DNA of 64,000 nucleotides, from the NCBI GenBank assembly GCA_018223435.1, contig JAGTTO010000001.1, positions 2,852,001 to 2,916,000 of the forward strand. Reading direction: 5' to 3'. A program made the position numbers and the translations under genes. The notes under the pieces were generated by a model. It ran no database searches. It saw only the letters and a list, made by a program, of their open reading frames with translations, and was not told the DNA's origin. This document shows positions 45,233 to 53,393 of the stretch, piece after piece (the stretch's first letter is position 1; each line of letters begins with the position of its first letter). The DNA comes from Lachnospiraceae bacterium Marseille-Q4251 (GTDB lineage Bacteria > Bacillota > Clostridia > Lachnospirales > Lachnospiraceae).

Positions 45233-45584
45233 AAAATAAGGGGCTTACGTCAAGCTGGTACATAGCGATCATATGGTGTTTAACGCTTCATATGATGTTG
45301 GGGTCAAAAGGTCTTTTGCCCCCAACTGATGCCTACGAATTGCTCTGCTGCAAAGCAGCTCCCGCAATTCTATAAACATTCGAAATCCGCTGATTTACTG
45401 CGTAAATCGCTGCTTTCTCATGTTTGGCGGGTCCCAAGTTCAAAAGCCTTATCATGCAAGCATGAACGGCTTTTTGACCTTTTGACCCTGGCATCTTCAT
45501 ATTGAAATCCAACAATTTAAGCTTTCAATATGAATAACAAAACATCTTATTATCACTGCGTAGCAGTCTGACGTAAGCCTCTTA
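45231..45584. mobile_element. Inner element sharing the nest's arm sequence
   Basis: Left arm TAGAAAATAAGGGGCTTACG (45231-45250), right arm read inward AAAAAATAAGAGGCTTACGT ending about 45584. MITE-1 copy B sits inside it. Confidence 0.55.
45294..45495 (-). mobile_element. MITE-1 copy B, 202 bp, with 7-bp target duplication
   Basis: Same length as copy A (6737-6938) and one base different (GCAGCAGAGC for GCAGCGGAGC). Flanked by the direct repeat TTCATAT (45287-45293 and 45496-45502), a sequence different from copy A's duplication, which shows independent insertion. Confidence 0.87.
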
Positions 45585-45677
45585 TTTTTTGATCTTCTTA
45601 TCCAGTAACACCTGTCATTTCACGCATTCCCAGTCTGACGTAAGCCCCCTATTTTCTAAGCGGGCCCAGTGGGGAGT

Positions 45678-45719
45678 GCAGAGGGGCGGCGGGCTCGCGA
45701 CTCCGAGCTGCCCCTTTGC
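45678..45719. repeat. GC-rich inverted repeat upstream of the secreted-protein stop
   Basis: GCAGAGGGGC pairs with GCCCCTTTGC, with GCTC/GAGC inside. Read on the minus strand it could act as a terminator for the gene ending at 45783, though the T-run is weak. Confidence 0.5.
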
Positions 45720-45782
45720 GCTATCATTTCTTCAGCTTTCTCAAAGCTGTCCTCTTTTGTCAAAAGGTTTCTTAGGCGTTAC

Positions 45783-47909
45783 TTAAAGCGTATCCGGTTT
45801 CTCGACAGAGTAGTCACTCCAGCTTGCCTCACTGGTTGCCCCAGTAAGATCCACAGAATCACTGTAGCTTCCCGTCGTGATCGTATACTGGCTATCACCC
45901 TCTACATAGGTAGTACCATCAGTAGCCACGATAGAAACCGTCTTTCCATCCGCATCTACGATACTTCCCTCAGATTCAATCGAAGAAACCGTGCTGTCTC
46001 CGGTTACAGTCCAGGTGCAGCCTTCTGCAAGATAAACGTTGCAATATCCATCTCTGCCATTACCAGCGTAGGTTTCATCATCTACAATAGCTCCGGTAAG
46101 TGTACTGTTGTCGGTGATGTAGAAGTCAAGGTCACTGATGGAATCCCAGACGACATCGCCCTGCATCTCCTGGTTGATGGCGGTGAAGAGGCAGTCAGAA
46201 CCATTGTTTCCGGTCTGACCCCAGCCACGCTGGTTATTGTTGCCGGTGCAGCGGAGAAAGAATTCGCTGTCCGGAGCGTAGGTGATATCCACGCTGTCCA
46301 GGGTCAGTGTACACTCGGTGTTGGTGGTGTAGAGCAGACCGCCGTTTCCGGTGGAAAGTTTGCCGCCGGTCATCTGGAAGGTGCTGTTGCCGACTTCAGA
46401 GTCACCGGACATGCTCTGGTATACGATGACACACCAGGTGCAGTCATTCTGATCGTCGTCGGACATATTTCCGGACAGGTCGCAGTCGAAGAGGTGAAGG
46501 GAGTTCAGACCCTCGATGCAGACGGCCTCGGAGCCGTTGGCTGTCAGAGTGGCATTATTGATGGCAATATTAGCGGTGCAGTAAACTGCCGGAGAACCAA
46601 CTCCGTTGGAGGTATAGGTTCCACCGTCTACTACCATGGTGCCGCCGCCGCGGTCGCTGCGGATGGCAGCTGCAGATTCACCGTTGGTTTCCACGTTCAG
46701 ATCCCAGGCATAGAGAGTGCCGCCGCCAGCAGCGTGGATTCCGCCGGAGGTATCCTGGTGGGTAGTGATTGTACTGTCAGCTGCATAAATGGTGCTGTCG
46801 CCGTAAGCGAAGAGGCCGGCTCCGCCTTTGGCATCAGTGGTGATTGTGCTGTTGCTTACGGAAGCGGTTCCGTCTGTGGCGAGAACGGCTGCACCCACGC
46901 CGTAAAAGCTGGAGTTGTCGCCGCCGGTGCTGTCCTCGGAATTGCGGGTGATGGTGGCGTTTTTGATGCTGACGTTGGCTCCACTGTCCACGAGAACGGC
47001 GTTTTCGTCGGTGCCTGTGGATTCGATGGAATCTCCGTCAAGAGAAGTATCTTCGGAGTAAGTGTTGACTGCGGTGTAGCTGTCTACGCCCTGGGACTGG
47101 CCGCCGGGAGCACCCATGACGCCGCCCATGTTACCGCCGCCCATGGACTGAACGGTAATGGAAGCAGCGGTTCCGTCGTCATTTAATACAACAGAGACGA
47201 TGTCGCCTTCTTTCAGGTCAGAGAGGGAGAGGGTCTCGGAGCTGTCAGCGCTGCCATTCGGGGCCTGACCGTCCGGAGCACCGTTGCCATCGGGAGCCTG
47301 ACCGTCCGGAGCACCGTTGCCATCGGGAGCCTGCCCCTGCCCGTTGCTGCCAGGATCCTGCATGGTCTGTCTGGTGATGACAGTGTCGGAGGTTACGGTG
47401 ATGGTCTGCTCCTCACCCGTCAGATCTAGCATGGAGGGCTGACCCTGTCCATTTTCATCGGGAGCACCGTTGCTGGCCGGAGCTTCTGGAGCTTTCCCGT
47501 TGCCGCTATCAGCGGAAACCGTATCATTCTCAGAAAAACCTTCCTCGGAGCTTCCTTCTGGTTTTTCGGGAGGGGTCTGCTGGTCAGAGGAATCACCGTT
47601 GGAATCGTCGGGTTTTTCCGGCGGCGTCTGCTGGTCGCCATTACCGTCCGGGGCCTGTCCCTGGCCGTCGCCACCGGGAGCCTGCATTTCTTTCTGAGTT
47701 CCGATGGCGATGGTGATGGAGTCGTCATTTACGGCTGTCACCTGTCCTAAAACGGTATTTTCTTCTGCTTCAGAATCAGAAGTGGTCTCAGTTTCCAAGC
47801 TGTTCTCTGCATTTGTGGTGGCTTCGGTTGTATTCTCTGCCGCATATACCGGGCAGGAAGAGATGGTCAGTGCCAGTCCTAATACGATTGCAGCATATTT
47901 ATTTTTCAT
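45783..47909 (-). CDS. Secreted repeat-rich protein, predicted right-handed beta-helix
   Basis: 708 residues with a signal peptide (MKNKYAAIVLGLALTISSCPVYA). Residues 30-300 are low-complexity: Glu/Thr-rich, then Gly/Asn/Asp/Pro-rich stretches with PPEKP and APDGNG units, interleaved with two short beta segments (VLGQVTAVNDDSITIAIG and LSLSDLKEGDIVSVVLND). Residues 310-700 repeat short strands with Asn, Ser and Thr turns (SIKNATITRNS, SVSNSTITTD, TIYAADSTITTH, MVVDGGTYTSNG), typical of pectate-lyase-like beta-helices. No LPxTG or anchor is visible. Probably a surface or secreted polysaccharide-interacting protein; no catalytic residues recognised. Confidence 0.72.
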   Translation of the reverse strand: MKNKYAAIVLGLALTISSCPVYAAENTTEATTNAENSLETETTSDSEAEENTVLGQVTAVNDDSITIAIGTQKEMQAPGGDGQGQAPDGNGDQQTPPEKPDDSNGDSSDQQTPPEKPEGSSEEGFSENDTVSADSGNGKAPEAPASNGAPDENGQGQPSMLDLTGEEQTITVTSDTVITRQTMQDPGSNGQGQAPDGNGAPDGQAPDGNGAPDGQAPNGSADSSETLSLSDLKEGDIVSVVLNDDGTAASITVQSMGGGNMGGVMGAPGGQSQGVDSYTAVNTYSEDTSLDGDSIESTGTDENAVLVDSGANVSIKNATITRNSEDSTGGDNSSFYGVGAAVLATDGTASVSNSTITTDAKGGAGLFAYGDSTIYAADSTITTHQDTSGGIHAAGGGTLYAWDLNVETNGESAAAIRSDRGGGTMVVDGGTYTSNGVGSPAVYCTANIAINNATLTANGSEAVCIEGLNSLHLFDCDLSGNMSDDDQNDCTWCVIVYQSMSGDSEVGNSTFQMTGGKLSTGNGGLLYTTNTECTLTLDSVDITYAPDSEFFLRCTGNNNQRGWGQTGNNGSDCLFTAINQEMQGDVVWDSISDLDFYITDNSTLTGAIVDDETYAGNGRDGYCNVYLAEGCTWTVTGDSTVSSIESEGSIVDADGKTVSIVATDGTTYVEGDSQYTITTGSYSDSVDLTGATSEASWSDYSVEKPDTL
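47263..47328 (-). repeat. Tandem repeat, two perfect 33-bp units
   Basis: The unit starting GCCTGACCGTCCGGAGCACC occurs at 47263-47295 and 47296-47328, with a partial third after it; encodes an 11-residue Ala-Pro-Asp-Gly-Asn-Gly-type repeat. Likely to vary in copy number. Confidence 0.85.
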
Positions 47910-48122
47910 AAAAATTCACCATACCTTTCGTGAGAACGCCGAAACGTTCTGGATCATTTATTTTCTGCTCTTTCAAAATCTCTTCTATTCTGAAGTAGTT
48001 TTGATGGTTTTACTATACTGGGAAAATGTGTTAGCCCTGTGAAGAAACTGGTAAAGAATTGTGACTTCTCCTCGTCTCTGTGGTATAATGCCACAGGAGT
48101 TTCAAATGAGGAGGAAGAAAAA

Positions 48123-48809
48123 ATGAAACAAAAGAAAGAAAACAACGGAAAAACAGAGGAGGACAGCCGCACCGTCCTGCGCGGAGAACTGGCCCTTTTG
48201 ATCGTGGTGCTGATCAACAGCCTGGGAGTCGTACTGATGCTCCAGTCGGGTTCCGGAATCTCAGCGATTTCCAGCGTGCCCTATGCGTTTTCTCTGGTAC
48301 TGCCGAAATTGTCTCTGGGAACCTGGACCTATATTTTCCAGGGGCTTCTGGTCGTAAGCCTGATGATCCTGCAGAAAAGGTTTGTTCCCCAGTATCTCTT
48401 CAGCTTCGTGGTGGGCTTTGCCTTCAGCGAAATGCTGGATGTACATAAATTATGGATCAGCGGCCTTCCGATGGGACTTGGCTGGCAGCTTCTGTATTTC
48501 GTGGTGAGCTACCTTTTGCTCTGTTTTGGTATCGCTCTGGCAAACCGCTGTCAGCTGCCGATCATTCCGACGGATCTTTTTCCCAGGGATCTTTCCAATA
48601 TCATCGGAGCAAAATATTCGAGAGTCAAGATTTCCTTCGATGTGATCTGCCTGGCAGTGACGGGCCTGATGACCGGACTGTTTCTGGGCCATCTGGACGG
48701 TCTGGGCATCGGAACCGTTCTGGCGGCTTTTACGATGGGAAAAGTGGTAGGCCTGATTGGAGATGCCATGGACAAGAAAGTGCGGTTTGTATCTGTTCTT
48801 TCCAAATAA
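48123..48809 (+). CDS. YczE/DUF6198-like membrane protein
   Basis: 228 residues with five predicted helices: LALLIVVLINSLGVVLML, then about 75-95, 100-120, LLYFVVSYLLLCFGIALANRC, and a C-terminal pair. The motif IPTDLFPRDLSNIIG and the GLGIGTVLAAFTMGKVVG segment match the YczE-like family; function unknown. Start at 48123, preceded by GAGGAGG; the frame is open back to 48039. A predicted terminator follows at 48921-48976. Confidence 0.72.
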   Translation: MKQKKENNGKTEEDSRTVLRGELALLIVVLINSLGVVLMLQSGSGISAISSVPYAFSLVLPKLSLGTWTYIFQGLLVVSLMILQKRFVPQYLFSFVVGFAFSEMLDVHKLWISGLPMGLGWQLLYFVVSYLLLCFGIALANRCQLPIIPTDLFPRDLSNIIGAKYSRVKISFDVICLAVTGLMTGLFLGHLDGLGIGTVLAAFTMGKVVGLIGDAMDKKVRFVSVLSK

Positions 48810-48920
48810 AAAAAGAAGGTTGCTATTCAGATCTCATCATAATGCGGCTTCTCGCTATATAGATTTTCATCAAAAAGTGCTCATTTATGCAATTATGACT
48901 TTGAATAGTAACAAATGACA

Positions 48921-48976
48921 AAAAAGAGATCCAGTCAATGCAGTTGACATCCTGCATGAGGCTGGATCTTTTTTTA
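48921..48976. terminator. Bidirectional terminator between convergent genes
   Basis: AAAAAGAGATCCAG (48921-48934) pairs with CTGGATCTTTTTTT (48962-48975), with TGCAG/CTGCA inside. Confidence 0.88.
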
Positions 48977-49954
48977 GAAATTTTCCGATTTATGAATCGA
49001 CAAATCCTCCCGGACAACAAAGCCTTCCACCCCGTCGAGCCGGTTCAGAAGCTCCAGCCCTTTTTCTTCGCCCAGGGCGAAAACGGTAGTGCTCAGTGCA
49101 TCTCCGGTAAGAGAATCGTCGGAACGGATTGTGACGGCGGTGAGGCCATTATCATAAGGATAGCCGGTCTTCGGGTTTAAAATATGATGGTAGAGCCGGC
49201 CGTCCTTCCGGAAAAAGCGCTCATAGGTGCCGGAGGAGACGAGGGACTGATCTTCGATGGGACAGATCGTGAGCGTCTCTGTCGCTTCGCCGAAGGGTTT
49301 CTGGACACCGATGCGAAAAGCTGTTCCCTCCGGTTTGTCGCCCAGGCAGAGGACATTTCCACCAAGATTGATCAGGGCGTGCTCGACGCCTTCTTTTTTG
49401 AGGTACTCTTTGATGCGATCGGCGATATAGCCCTTGGCGATGGCTCCGAGATCGAGGCCCATGCCGGGGGTGTCGAAGGTGACAGTATTGCCGTTTACAT
49501 GGACTTTCCGGTAATCTACGAGAGCCACAGCTTCGGCAAGTTCTTTTTCGTCGGGGATCACAGCATCTCCGGAGGTGAAATCCCAGAGGGAGGAGACGGG
49601 CTCGATGGAGATATCGAAGGCTCCTTCGGAGAGTTCGCCGTAGGACAGGCCGATCTGAATAAGCTCCGAGGTTTCCGGGGAAACCTCGCTGATCTCGCCG
49701 TGGTTCAGCCGGTAAATTTCGCTTTCCGGCAGTGTGCGGCTGAAGAGTTTTTCGTAGTGATCGCAGAGGGCGAAGGCCCCGTCCAAAAGTTCTGTTCGGT
49801 CTGTGCCGTAGAGCGTGACAGTTACCAGCGTATTGAGGTGAATTTCCTGAGCGGAGATGGGAGTTGTGTTTCCTTTTCGGTGGGAAAAATAAAAGCCTCC
49901 CCCTGCCAGAAGCAGGAGAAGGAAGATGAGAAGCGTGCGTCGGATTTTTTTCAT
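48974..49954 (-). CDS. apbE: FAD:protein FMN transferase (ApbE family)
   Basis: 326 residues, membrane-anchored by an N-terminal hydrophobic segment (RTLLIFLLLLLAGGGFYF). The ApbE core has LNTLVTVTLYGT, LDLGAIAKGYIADRI (FAD binding), ALINLGGNVLCLG, and HILNPKTGYPYDNGLTAVTI with the Mg2+-binding DALST segment. ApbE attaches FMN through phosphodiester links to Ser/Thr of extracytoplasmic flavoproteins, for example Rnf or NQR subunits. It lies 9 bp after the BMC gene stop, so the two share a transcript. Confidence 0.92.
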   Translation of the reverse strand: MKKIRRTLLIFLLLLLAGGGFYFSHRKGNTTPISAQEIHLNTLVTVTLYGTDRTELLDGAFALCDHYEKLFSRTLPESEIYRLNHGEISEVSPETSELIQIGLSYGELSEGAFDISIEPVSSLWDFTSGDAVIPDEKELAEAVALVDYRKVHVNGNTVTFDTPGMGLDLGAIAKGYIADRIKEYLKKEGVEHALINLGGNVLCLGDKPEGTAFRIGVQKPFGEATETLTICPIEDQSLVSSGTYERFFRKDGRLYHHILNPKTGYPYDNGLTAVTIRSDDSLTGDALSTTVFALGEEKGLELLNRLDGVEGFVVREDLSIHKSENF

Positions 49955-49963
49955 GAAAATTCC

Positions 49964-50680
49964 TCATACTAAGTAGGGTGTTCCGGGGATCTCGGGATAG
50001 CTTCCCATCGCGATGAGAAGCTCCAGGCCGATCTGGCGGGCGGAAAGGACCGCTTCCTTTGCGGCGTCCGCGGTGCCGGAGAGCGCCAGGATCACTTCGT
50101 TGGAATGGCTGGTGCCGAGACTGGGCGTCATATAGCGGGCGATCTGAACCGAGGCGGCTTTCATCGCGGTGTCTGCCATGACAAGACCGATAGCGGCGGG
50201 GGAGCCTGCCATAAAACCAAAGGCCTGGCCGCGTCTGGCGTGGAAGGCTTTTTCAAGGACGCTTCCCGCGCTGGCGGAATAGGCAAATTCCAGGTGGCCG
50301 GCTTCGCTGATATAGAGCTCGCCTGCATATTTATTGGTAAGTTCAAGGGCTGTACGGATGGCATCGCGGACGTCGGAGACGCTGTCCCCGCCGATGACGA
50401 TATAGTTTCCGTGGCCGCCCCAGCCTTTTGTGTCTCTGGGAAAATCAATCGAGAGGACTTCGGTGTCGGTGGATTTCACGGCCTCATCCATGGCGGTGAG
50501 CTGGCCTGCAGCTCCGGTACGGGAGCTGAAAAGCCCCAGCGCGTGATAGCGGGTCCCGATATTCATCGTTTTCAGAAGAGTATCGTCCACACCGGCGATA
50601 CAAAGGCCGATGGTGTCCAGCACGGCGGTGCCGACAAATTCTGTTCTTTTACAATTCATGCTGATCTCATGGACATCCAT
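49964..50680 (-). CDS. PduB/EtuB-like tandem BMC-domain shell protein (orphan)
   Basis: 238 residues with two tandem BMC folds: FVGTAVLDTIGLCIAGVDD, SSRTGAAGQLTAMDEAVKST, SIDFPRDTKGWGGHGNYIVIG in the first; GAVLEKAF-type linker, AGSPAAIGLVMADTAMKAASV and SHSNEVILALSG in the second. Length and order match trimer-forming PduB/EtuB shell proteins of bacterial microcompartments. No other shell or enzyme genes of a microcompartment occur in the window, so it is isolated. Start at 50680 with GGAGG 9 bases upstream; the frame is open into a MITE-1 fragment upstream (see there). Its neighbour is ApbE. Confidence 0.85.
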   Translation of the reverse strand: MDVHEISMNCKRTEFVGTAVLDTIGLCIAGVDDTLLKTMNIGTRYHALGLFSSRTGAAGQLTAMDEAVKSTDTEVLSIDFPRDTKGWGGHGNYIVIGGDSVSDVRDAIRTALELTNKYAGELYISEAGHLEFAYSASAGSVLEKAFHARRGQAFGFMAGSPAAIGLVMADTAMKAASVQIARYMTPSLGTSHSNEVILALSGTADAAKEAVLSARQIGLELLIAMGSYPEIPGTPYLV

Positions 50681-50692
50681 GGCGCTTCCTCC

Positions 50693-50770
50693 CTCATGTT
50701 TGGCGGGTTCCAAGGTCAAAAACCTTATCGTGCAGGCACGAACGGCTTTTTGACTTTGGAACTCTGGCAT
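50693..50770 (-). repeat. MITE-1 5'-half fragment in the BMC gene leader
   Basis: Read on the minus strand: AATGCCAGAGTTCCAAAGTC, then AAAAAGCCGTTCGTGC, TTTTTGACCTTGGAACCCGC and CAAACATGAG, matching the first 80 bases of MITE-1 with several changes. It ends 3 bases before the GGAGG of the BMC gene, so it forms the 5' leader and would be transcribed with it. Translated in frame with the BMC protein it reads QKAVRACTIRFLTLEPAKHE. Confidence 0.75.
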
Positions 50771-50860
50771 TATCAGTATATGTGATTTTTGTAGAAAAAG
50801 CAACCGGGAAAGCATTCTGCCGCAATAAAGCAATGACGCAAAACCACGTTATCACAGTCG

Positions 50861-50890
50861 TTTGCAAAGAAAAAAGGAATGACATATAAT
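50861..50890 (+). promoter_or_regulatory. Promoter for the YitT-family gene
   Basis: TTTGCA (50861-50866), 18-bp spacer, TATAAT (50885-50890). Confidence 0.65.
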
Positions 50891-50924
50891 CGGAAGCGAT
50901 GAGAAAAAAAGGAGAGAAGAGAAA

Positions 50925-51779
50925 ATGAACCGAACACTGATAAAAAAACTCATTTTGATCCTTCTTGGGAATTTTATTCTGGCCTTCGGGGTAAACTGTT
51001 TTATGGTGTCAACAGGGATCATTATGGGAGGGGCCACCGGTATTGGTCTGGCCGTTAATAAATTTACCGGCATCAATCTGAGTTATGTGGTCTGGGTACT
51101 GAATTTTATTCTGTTTTTCCTGGGACTGTTTTTTATGGGAAAAGCGTTTGCCATGTCTATCATCCTGAGCACTTTTTTCTATCCGTTATGCCTGAATGTG
51201 CTGGAGCGGATTCCGGGAATCATGCATCTGACGGACAACCTTCTTCTGGCTGATATTTACGGCGGTGTGCTGGTGGGACTAGGGATCGGCCTTGTGGTGC
51301 GTCAGGGCGCTTCCACAGGAGGACTGGATATTCCGCCTCTGATTATGCAGAAAAAATTCGGGATTCCGGTGGGAATTTCCCTCTATGTCTGCGATTTTAC
51401 CGTGTTGGTGATGCAGGCCTTTTTCTCGACCAGCGACCAGGTGCTTTACGGTATTCTCAACGTGTTCCTTTCCTCCATGGTGGTCAACTATGTGACGGTC
51501 ATGGGCGAGAGAAAAGTACAGCTTCTGGTGATCTCTGATAAATATGAAGAGATCCGGAAAGAACTTCTGACGGATATGGATCTGGGAGTGACTCTGGTTC
51601 ATGTGGAGACAGGTTATATGCGCCAGGAACAGATGGCAGTGCTCTGTGTGACCACGGCCCGGAAGCTCTACGGCGCAAATCTGGCGATCCAGACGATCGA
51701 TCCCAGAGCCTTCATCAGCATTACGAACATCAGCGAAGTCCGGGGCCGGGGCTTTACCCTCGAACGAAAGTATAAGTAA
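50925..51779 (+). CDS. YitT-family membrane protein (DUF161/DUF2179)
   Basis: 284 residues: five helices in the first 165 (LILILLGNFILAFGVNCFMVSTGIIMGG, VVWVLNFILFFLGLFF, MSIILSTFFYPLCLNVL, DIYGGVLVGLGIGLVVRQGASTGGLDIPP, ISLYVCDFTVLVMQAF) followed by a cytoplasmic DUF2179 domain (LLVISDKYEEIRKELL, TGYMRQEQMAVLCVTTARKL, DPRAFISITNISEVRGRGF). The GGATGIG and GGxxDI signatures match. Function unknown. AGAGAAG precedes the ATG. Confidence 0.88.
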   Translation: MNRTLIKKLILILLGNFILAFGVNCFMVSTGIIMGGATGIGLAVNKFTGINLSYVVWVLNFILFFLGLFFMGKAFAMSIILSTFFYPLCLNVLERIPGIMHLTDNLLLADIYGGVLVGLGIGLVVRQGASTGGLDIPPLIMQKKFGIPVGISLYVCDFTVLVMQAFFSTSDQVLYGILNVFLSSMVVNYVTVMGERKVQLLVISDKYEEIRKELLTDMDLGVTLVHVETGYMRQEQMAVLCVTTARKLYGANLAIQTIDPRAFISITNISEVRGRGFTLERKYK

Positions 51780-51787
51780 ATGATACC

Positions 51788-51823
51788 TACGGGTCCCAAG
51801 TTTAAAAGTTTTGACCCTGGTAT
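51788..51823 (-). repeat. MITE-1 fragment with internal deletion, before metK
   Basis: Read on the minus strand: CCAGGGTCAAAA followed by CTTTTAAACTTGGGACCCG. The first part is the MITE-1 end, the second its bases about 45-66, so about 33 bp are missing between. It sits 12 bp before the -35 of the metK promoter. Confidence 0.65.
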
Positions 51824-51834
51824 TAAAAATTTTC

Positions 51835-51863
51835 TTGACTGATGGTCAGTAATGGTGTATGGT
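51835..51863 (+). promoter_or_regulatory. Promoter for the SAM riboswitch/metK unit
   Basis: TTGACT (51835-51840), 17-bp spacer, TATGGT (51858-51863). Confidence 0.6.
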
Positions 51864-51906
51864 AATACCCGTAGATGAAAGATAACTAAATAACCTTTTT
51901 ATATTT

Positions 51907-52050
51907 TCTCTTATTCAGAGTGATGGAGATACATAGGATCTGTGAAGTCACGGCAACCCCTCGAAGGAAGGTGCCAACCTGAGCGAGTAATATCGAACAA
52001 TAAGAGGATTAACTGTTATTGATAAGTTGGTCCGCTTGTGCGGGCCTTTT
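51907..52050 (+). promoter_or_regulatory. SAM-I (S-box) riboswitch with terminator
   Basis: The aptamer (51907-52008) opens with CTCTTATTCAGAGTGATGGA, has GTCACGGCAACCCC, AAGGTGCCAACCTGAGCGAG, and closes with ATAAGAGGA pairing to the start (P1). The expression platform holds the terminator GGTCCGC-TTGT-GCGGGCC-TTTT (52029-52050). When SAM binds, P1 is stabilised and transcription stops before metK, so SAM synthesis is self-limiting. Confidence 0.93.
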
Positions 52051-52110
52051 CTTATGTGATAAACAGGACAGAAGAGAAAATATAAGCAAGCATTATCCAA
52101 GGAGGAGAAC

Positions 52111-53298
52111 ATGGATAAAAGATTATTCACATCCGAGTCCGTAACAGAGGGACATCCGGATAAAATGTGCGATGCCATTTCCGACGCGATTCTGGACGCT
52201 CTCTTAGCACAGGATCCCATGAGCCGCGTAGCCTGCGAGACCGCAACCACCACCGGTATGGTTCTGGTAATGGGTGAGATCACCACCAAGGCTTATGTAG
52301 ATATTCAGAAAATCGTTCGCGATACCGTTCGTGAGATCGGTTACACCAGAGGTAAATACGGTTTTGACGCTGACACCTGCGGCGTGATCACTGCCATCGA
52401 CGAGCAGTCCACCGATATCGCTATGGGCGTTGACAAAGCGCTGGAAGCAAAAGAGAACCAGATGAACGACGAGCAGATCGATGCCATCGGCGCCGGCGAC
52501 CAGGGTATGATGTTCGGTTATGCAACCAACGAGACCGAGGAGTATATGCCCTATGCAATTATGCTGGCTCACAAGCTGACCCGTCAGCTGACCAAGGTTC
52601 GTAAAGACGGAACCCTGTCCTACCTTCGTCCGGATGGAAAGAGCCAGGTTACGGTTGAGTACGATGAGAACGACAAGCCGGTACGTCTGGATGCAGTGGT
52701 ACTTTCCACTCAGCATGATCCGGATGTAACTCAGGAGCAGATCCACAAAGATATCAAGAAATATGTCTTCGATCCGATCCTTCCGAAGGAGATGGTCGAT
52801 GAGAATACAAAATATTATATCAACCCGACCGGCCGTTTCGTAATCGGCGGACCGCACGGTGACAGCGGACTGACCGGAAGAAAAATCATCGTAGACACCT
52901 ACGGCGGATATGCCCGTCACGGCGGCGGAGCTTTCTCCGGAAAAGACTGCACCAAGGTTGACCGTTCTGCAGCTTACGCAGCCCGTTATGTGGCAAAGAA
53001 CATCGTTGCCGCAGGTCTGGCTGACAAGTGCGAGATTCAGCTGTCCTACGCAATCGGCGTTGCTCATCCGACTTCCATCATGGTTGATACTTTCGGAACC
53101 GGCAAACTTTCCGATGAGCGTCTGACCGAGATCATCCGTGAGAACTTCGATCTTCGTCCGGCTGGAATCATCAAGATGCTTGACCTTCGCCGTCCGATCT
53201 ACCGTCAGACCGCAGCTTACGGTCACTTTGGCCGTCATGACCTGGATCTGCCCTGGGAGAAACTGGACAAGGTAGACACCCTGAAAAAATATCTGTAA
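52111..53298 (+). CDS. metK: S-adenosylmethionine synthase
   Basis: Makes SAM from methionine and ATP; cytoplasmic tetramer. 395 residues. Landmarks: [15 protein letters not shown] at the N-terminus, the signature [12 protein letters not shown] (about 130), [18 protein letters not shown], and the P-loop-like [18 protein letters not shown] precedes the ATG. Controlled by the riboswitch immediately upstream. Confidence 0.97.
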   Translation: MDKRLFTSESVTEGHPDKMCDAISDAILDALLAQDPMSRVACETATTTGMVLVMGEITTKAYVDIQKIVRDTVREIGYTRGKYGFDADTCGVITAIDEQSTDIAMGVDKALEAKENQMNDEQIDAIGAGDQGMMFGYATNETEEYMPYAIMLAHKLTRQLTKVRKDGTLSYLRPDGKSQVTVEYDENDKPVRLDAVVLSTQHDPDVTQEQIHKDIKKYVFDPILPKEMVDENTKYYINPTGRFVIGGPHGDSGLTGRKIIVDTYGGYARHGGGAFSGKDCTKVDRSAAYAARYVAKNIVAAGLADKCEIQLSYAIGVAHPTSIMVDTFGTGKLSDERLTEIIRENFDLRPAGIIKMLDLRRPIYRQTAAYGHFGRHDLDLPWEKLDKVDTLKKYL

Positions 53299-53354
53299 GA
53301 AAAATGCTCTCTGTTTCGCCTGAAAAGTCGGACAGTGGAGCGAAAATAAAAATA

Positions 53355-53393
53355 CCGCCGCGGACCAATCAAAGCTCGCGGCGGTTGTTTTTT
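53355..53393. terminator. Terminator after metK
   Basis: CCGCCGCG (53355-53362) pairs with CGCGGCGG (53377-53384) and then TTGTTTTTT. Confidence 0.88.

Larger units (their letters stand above)
44892..45659. mobile_element. Nest of inverted-repeat elements with long outer repeats
   Basis: Outer arms: left 44892-44940 begins TAGAAAATAAGGGGCTTACG, right arm read inward begins TAGAAAATAGGGGGCTTACG, and both continue to TGCGTGAAATGAC, about 48 bp with few differences. Between them lie, in order, MITE-2 copy 2, a 113-bp CTAG-bounded element, and an inner pair of the same arms around MITE-1 copy B. No open frame of protein quality was seen. This fills the gap between murA and the next gene. Confidence 0.75.

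Noticed and set aside
45669..47186. 505-codon open frame on the plus strand
   Set aside because: It is antisense to the secreted beta-helix gene; the long frame comes from that gene's Gly/Ser/Thr-rich codon pattern. No start site or family match.
47200..47700. CRISPR-like repeats
   Set aside because: The repeats are in frame within a protein gene, adjacent without spacers, and differ in length.
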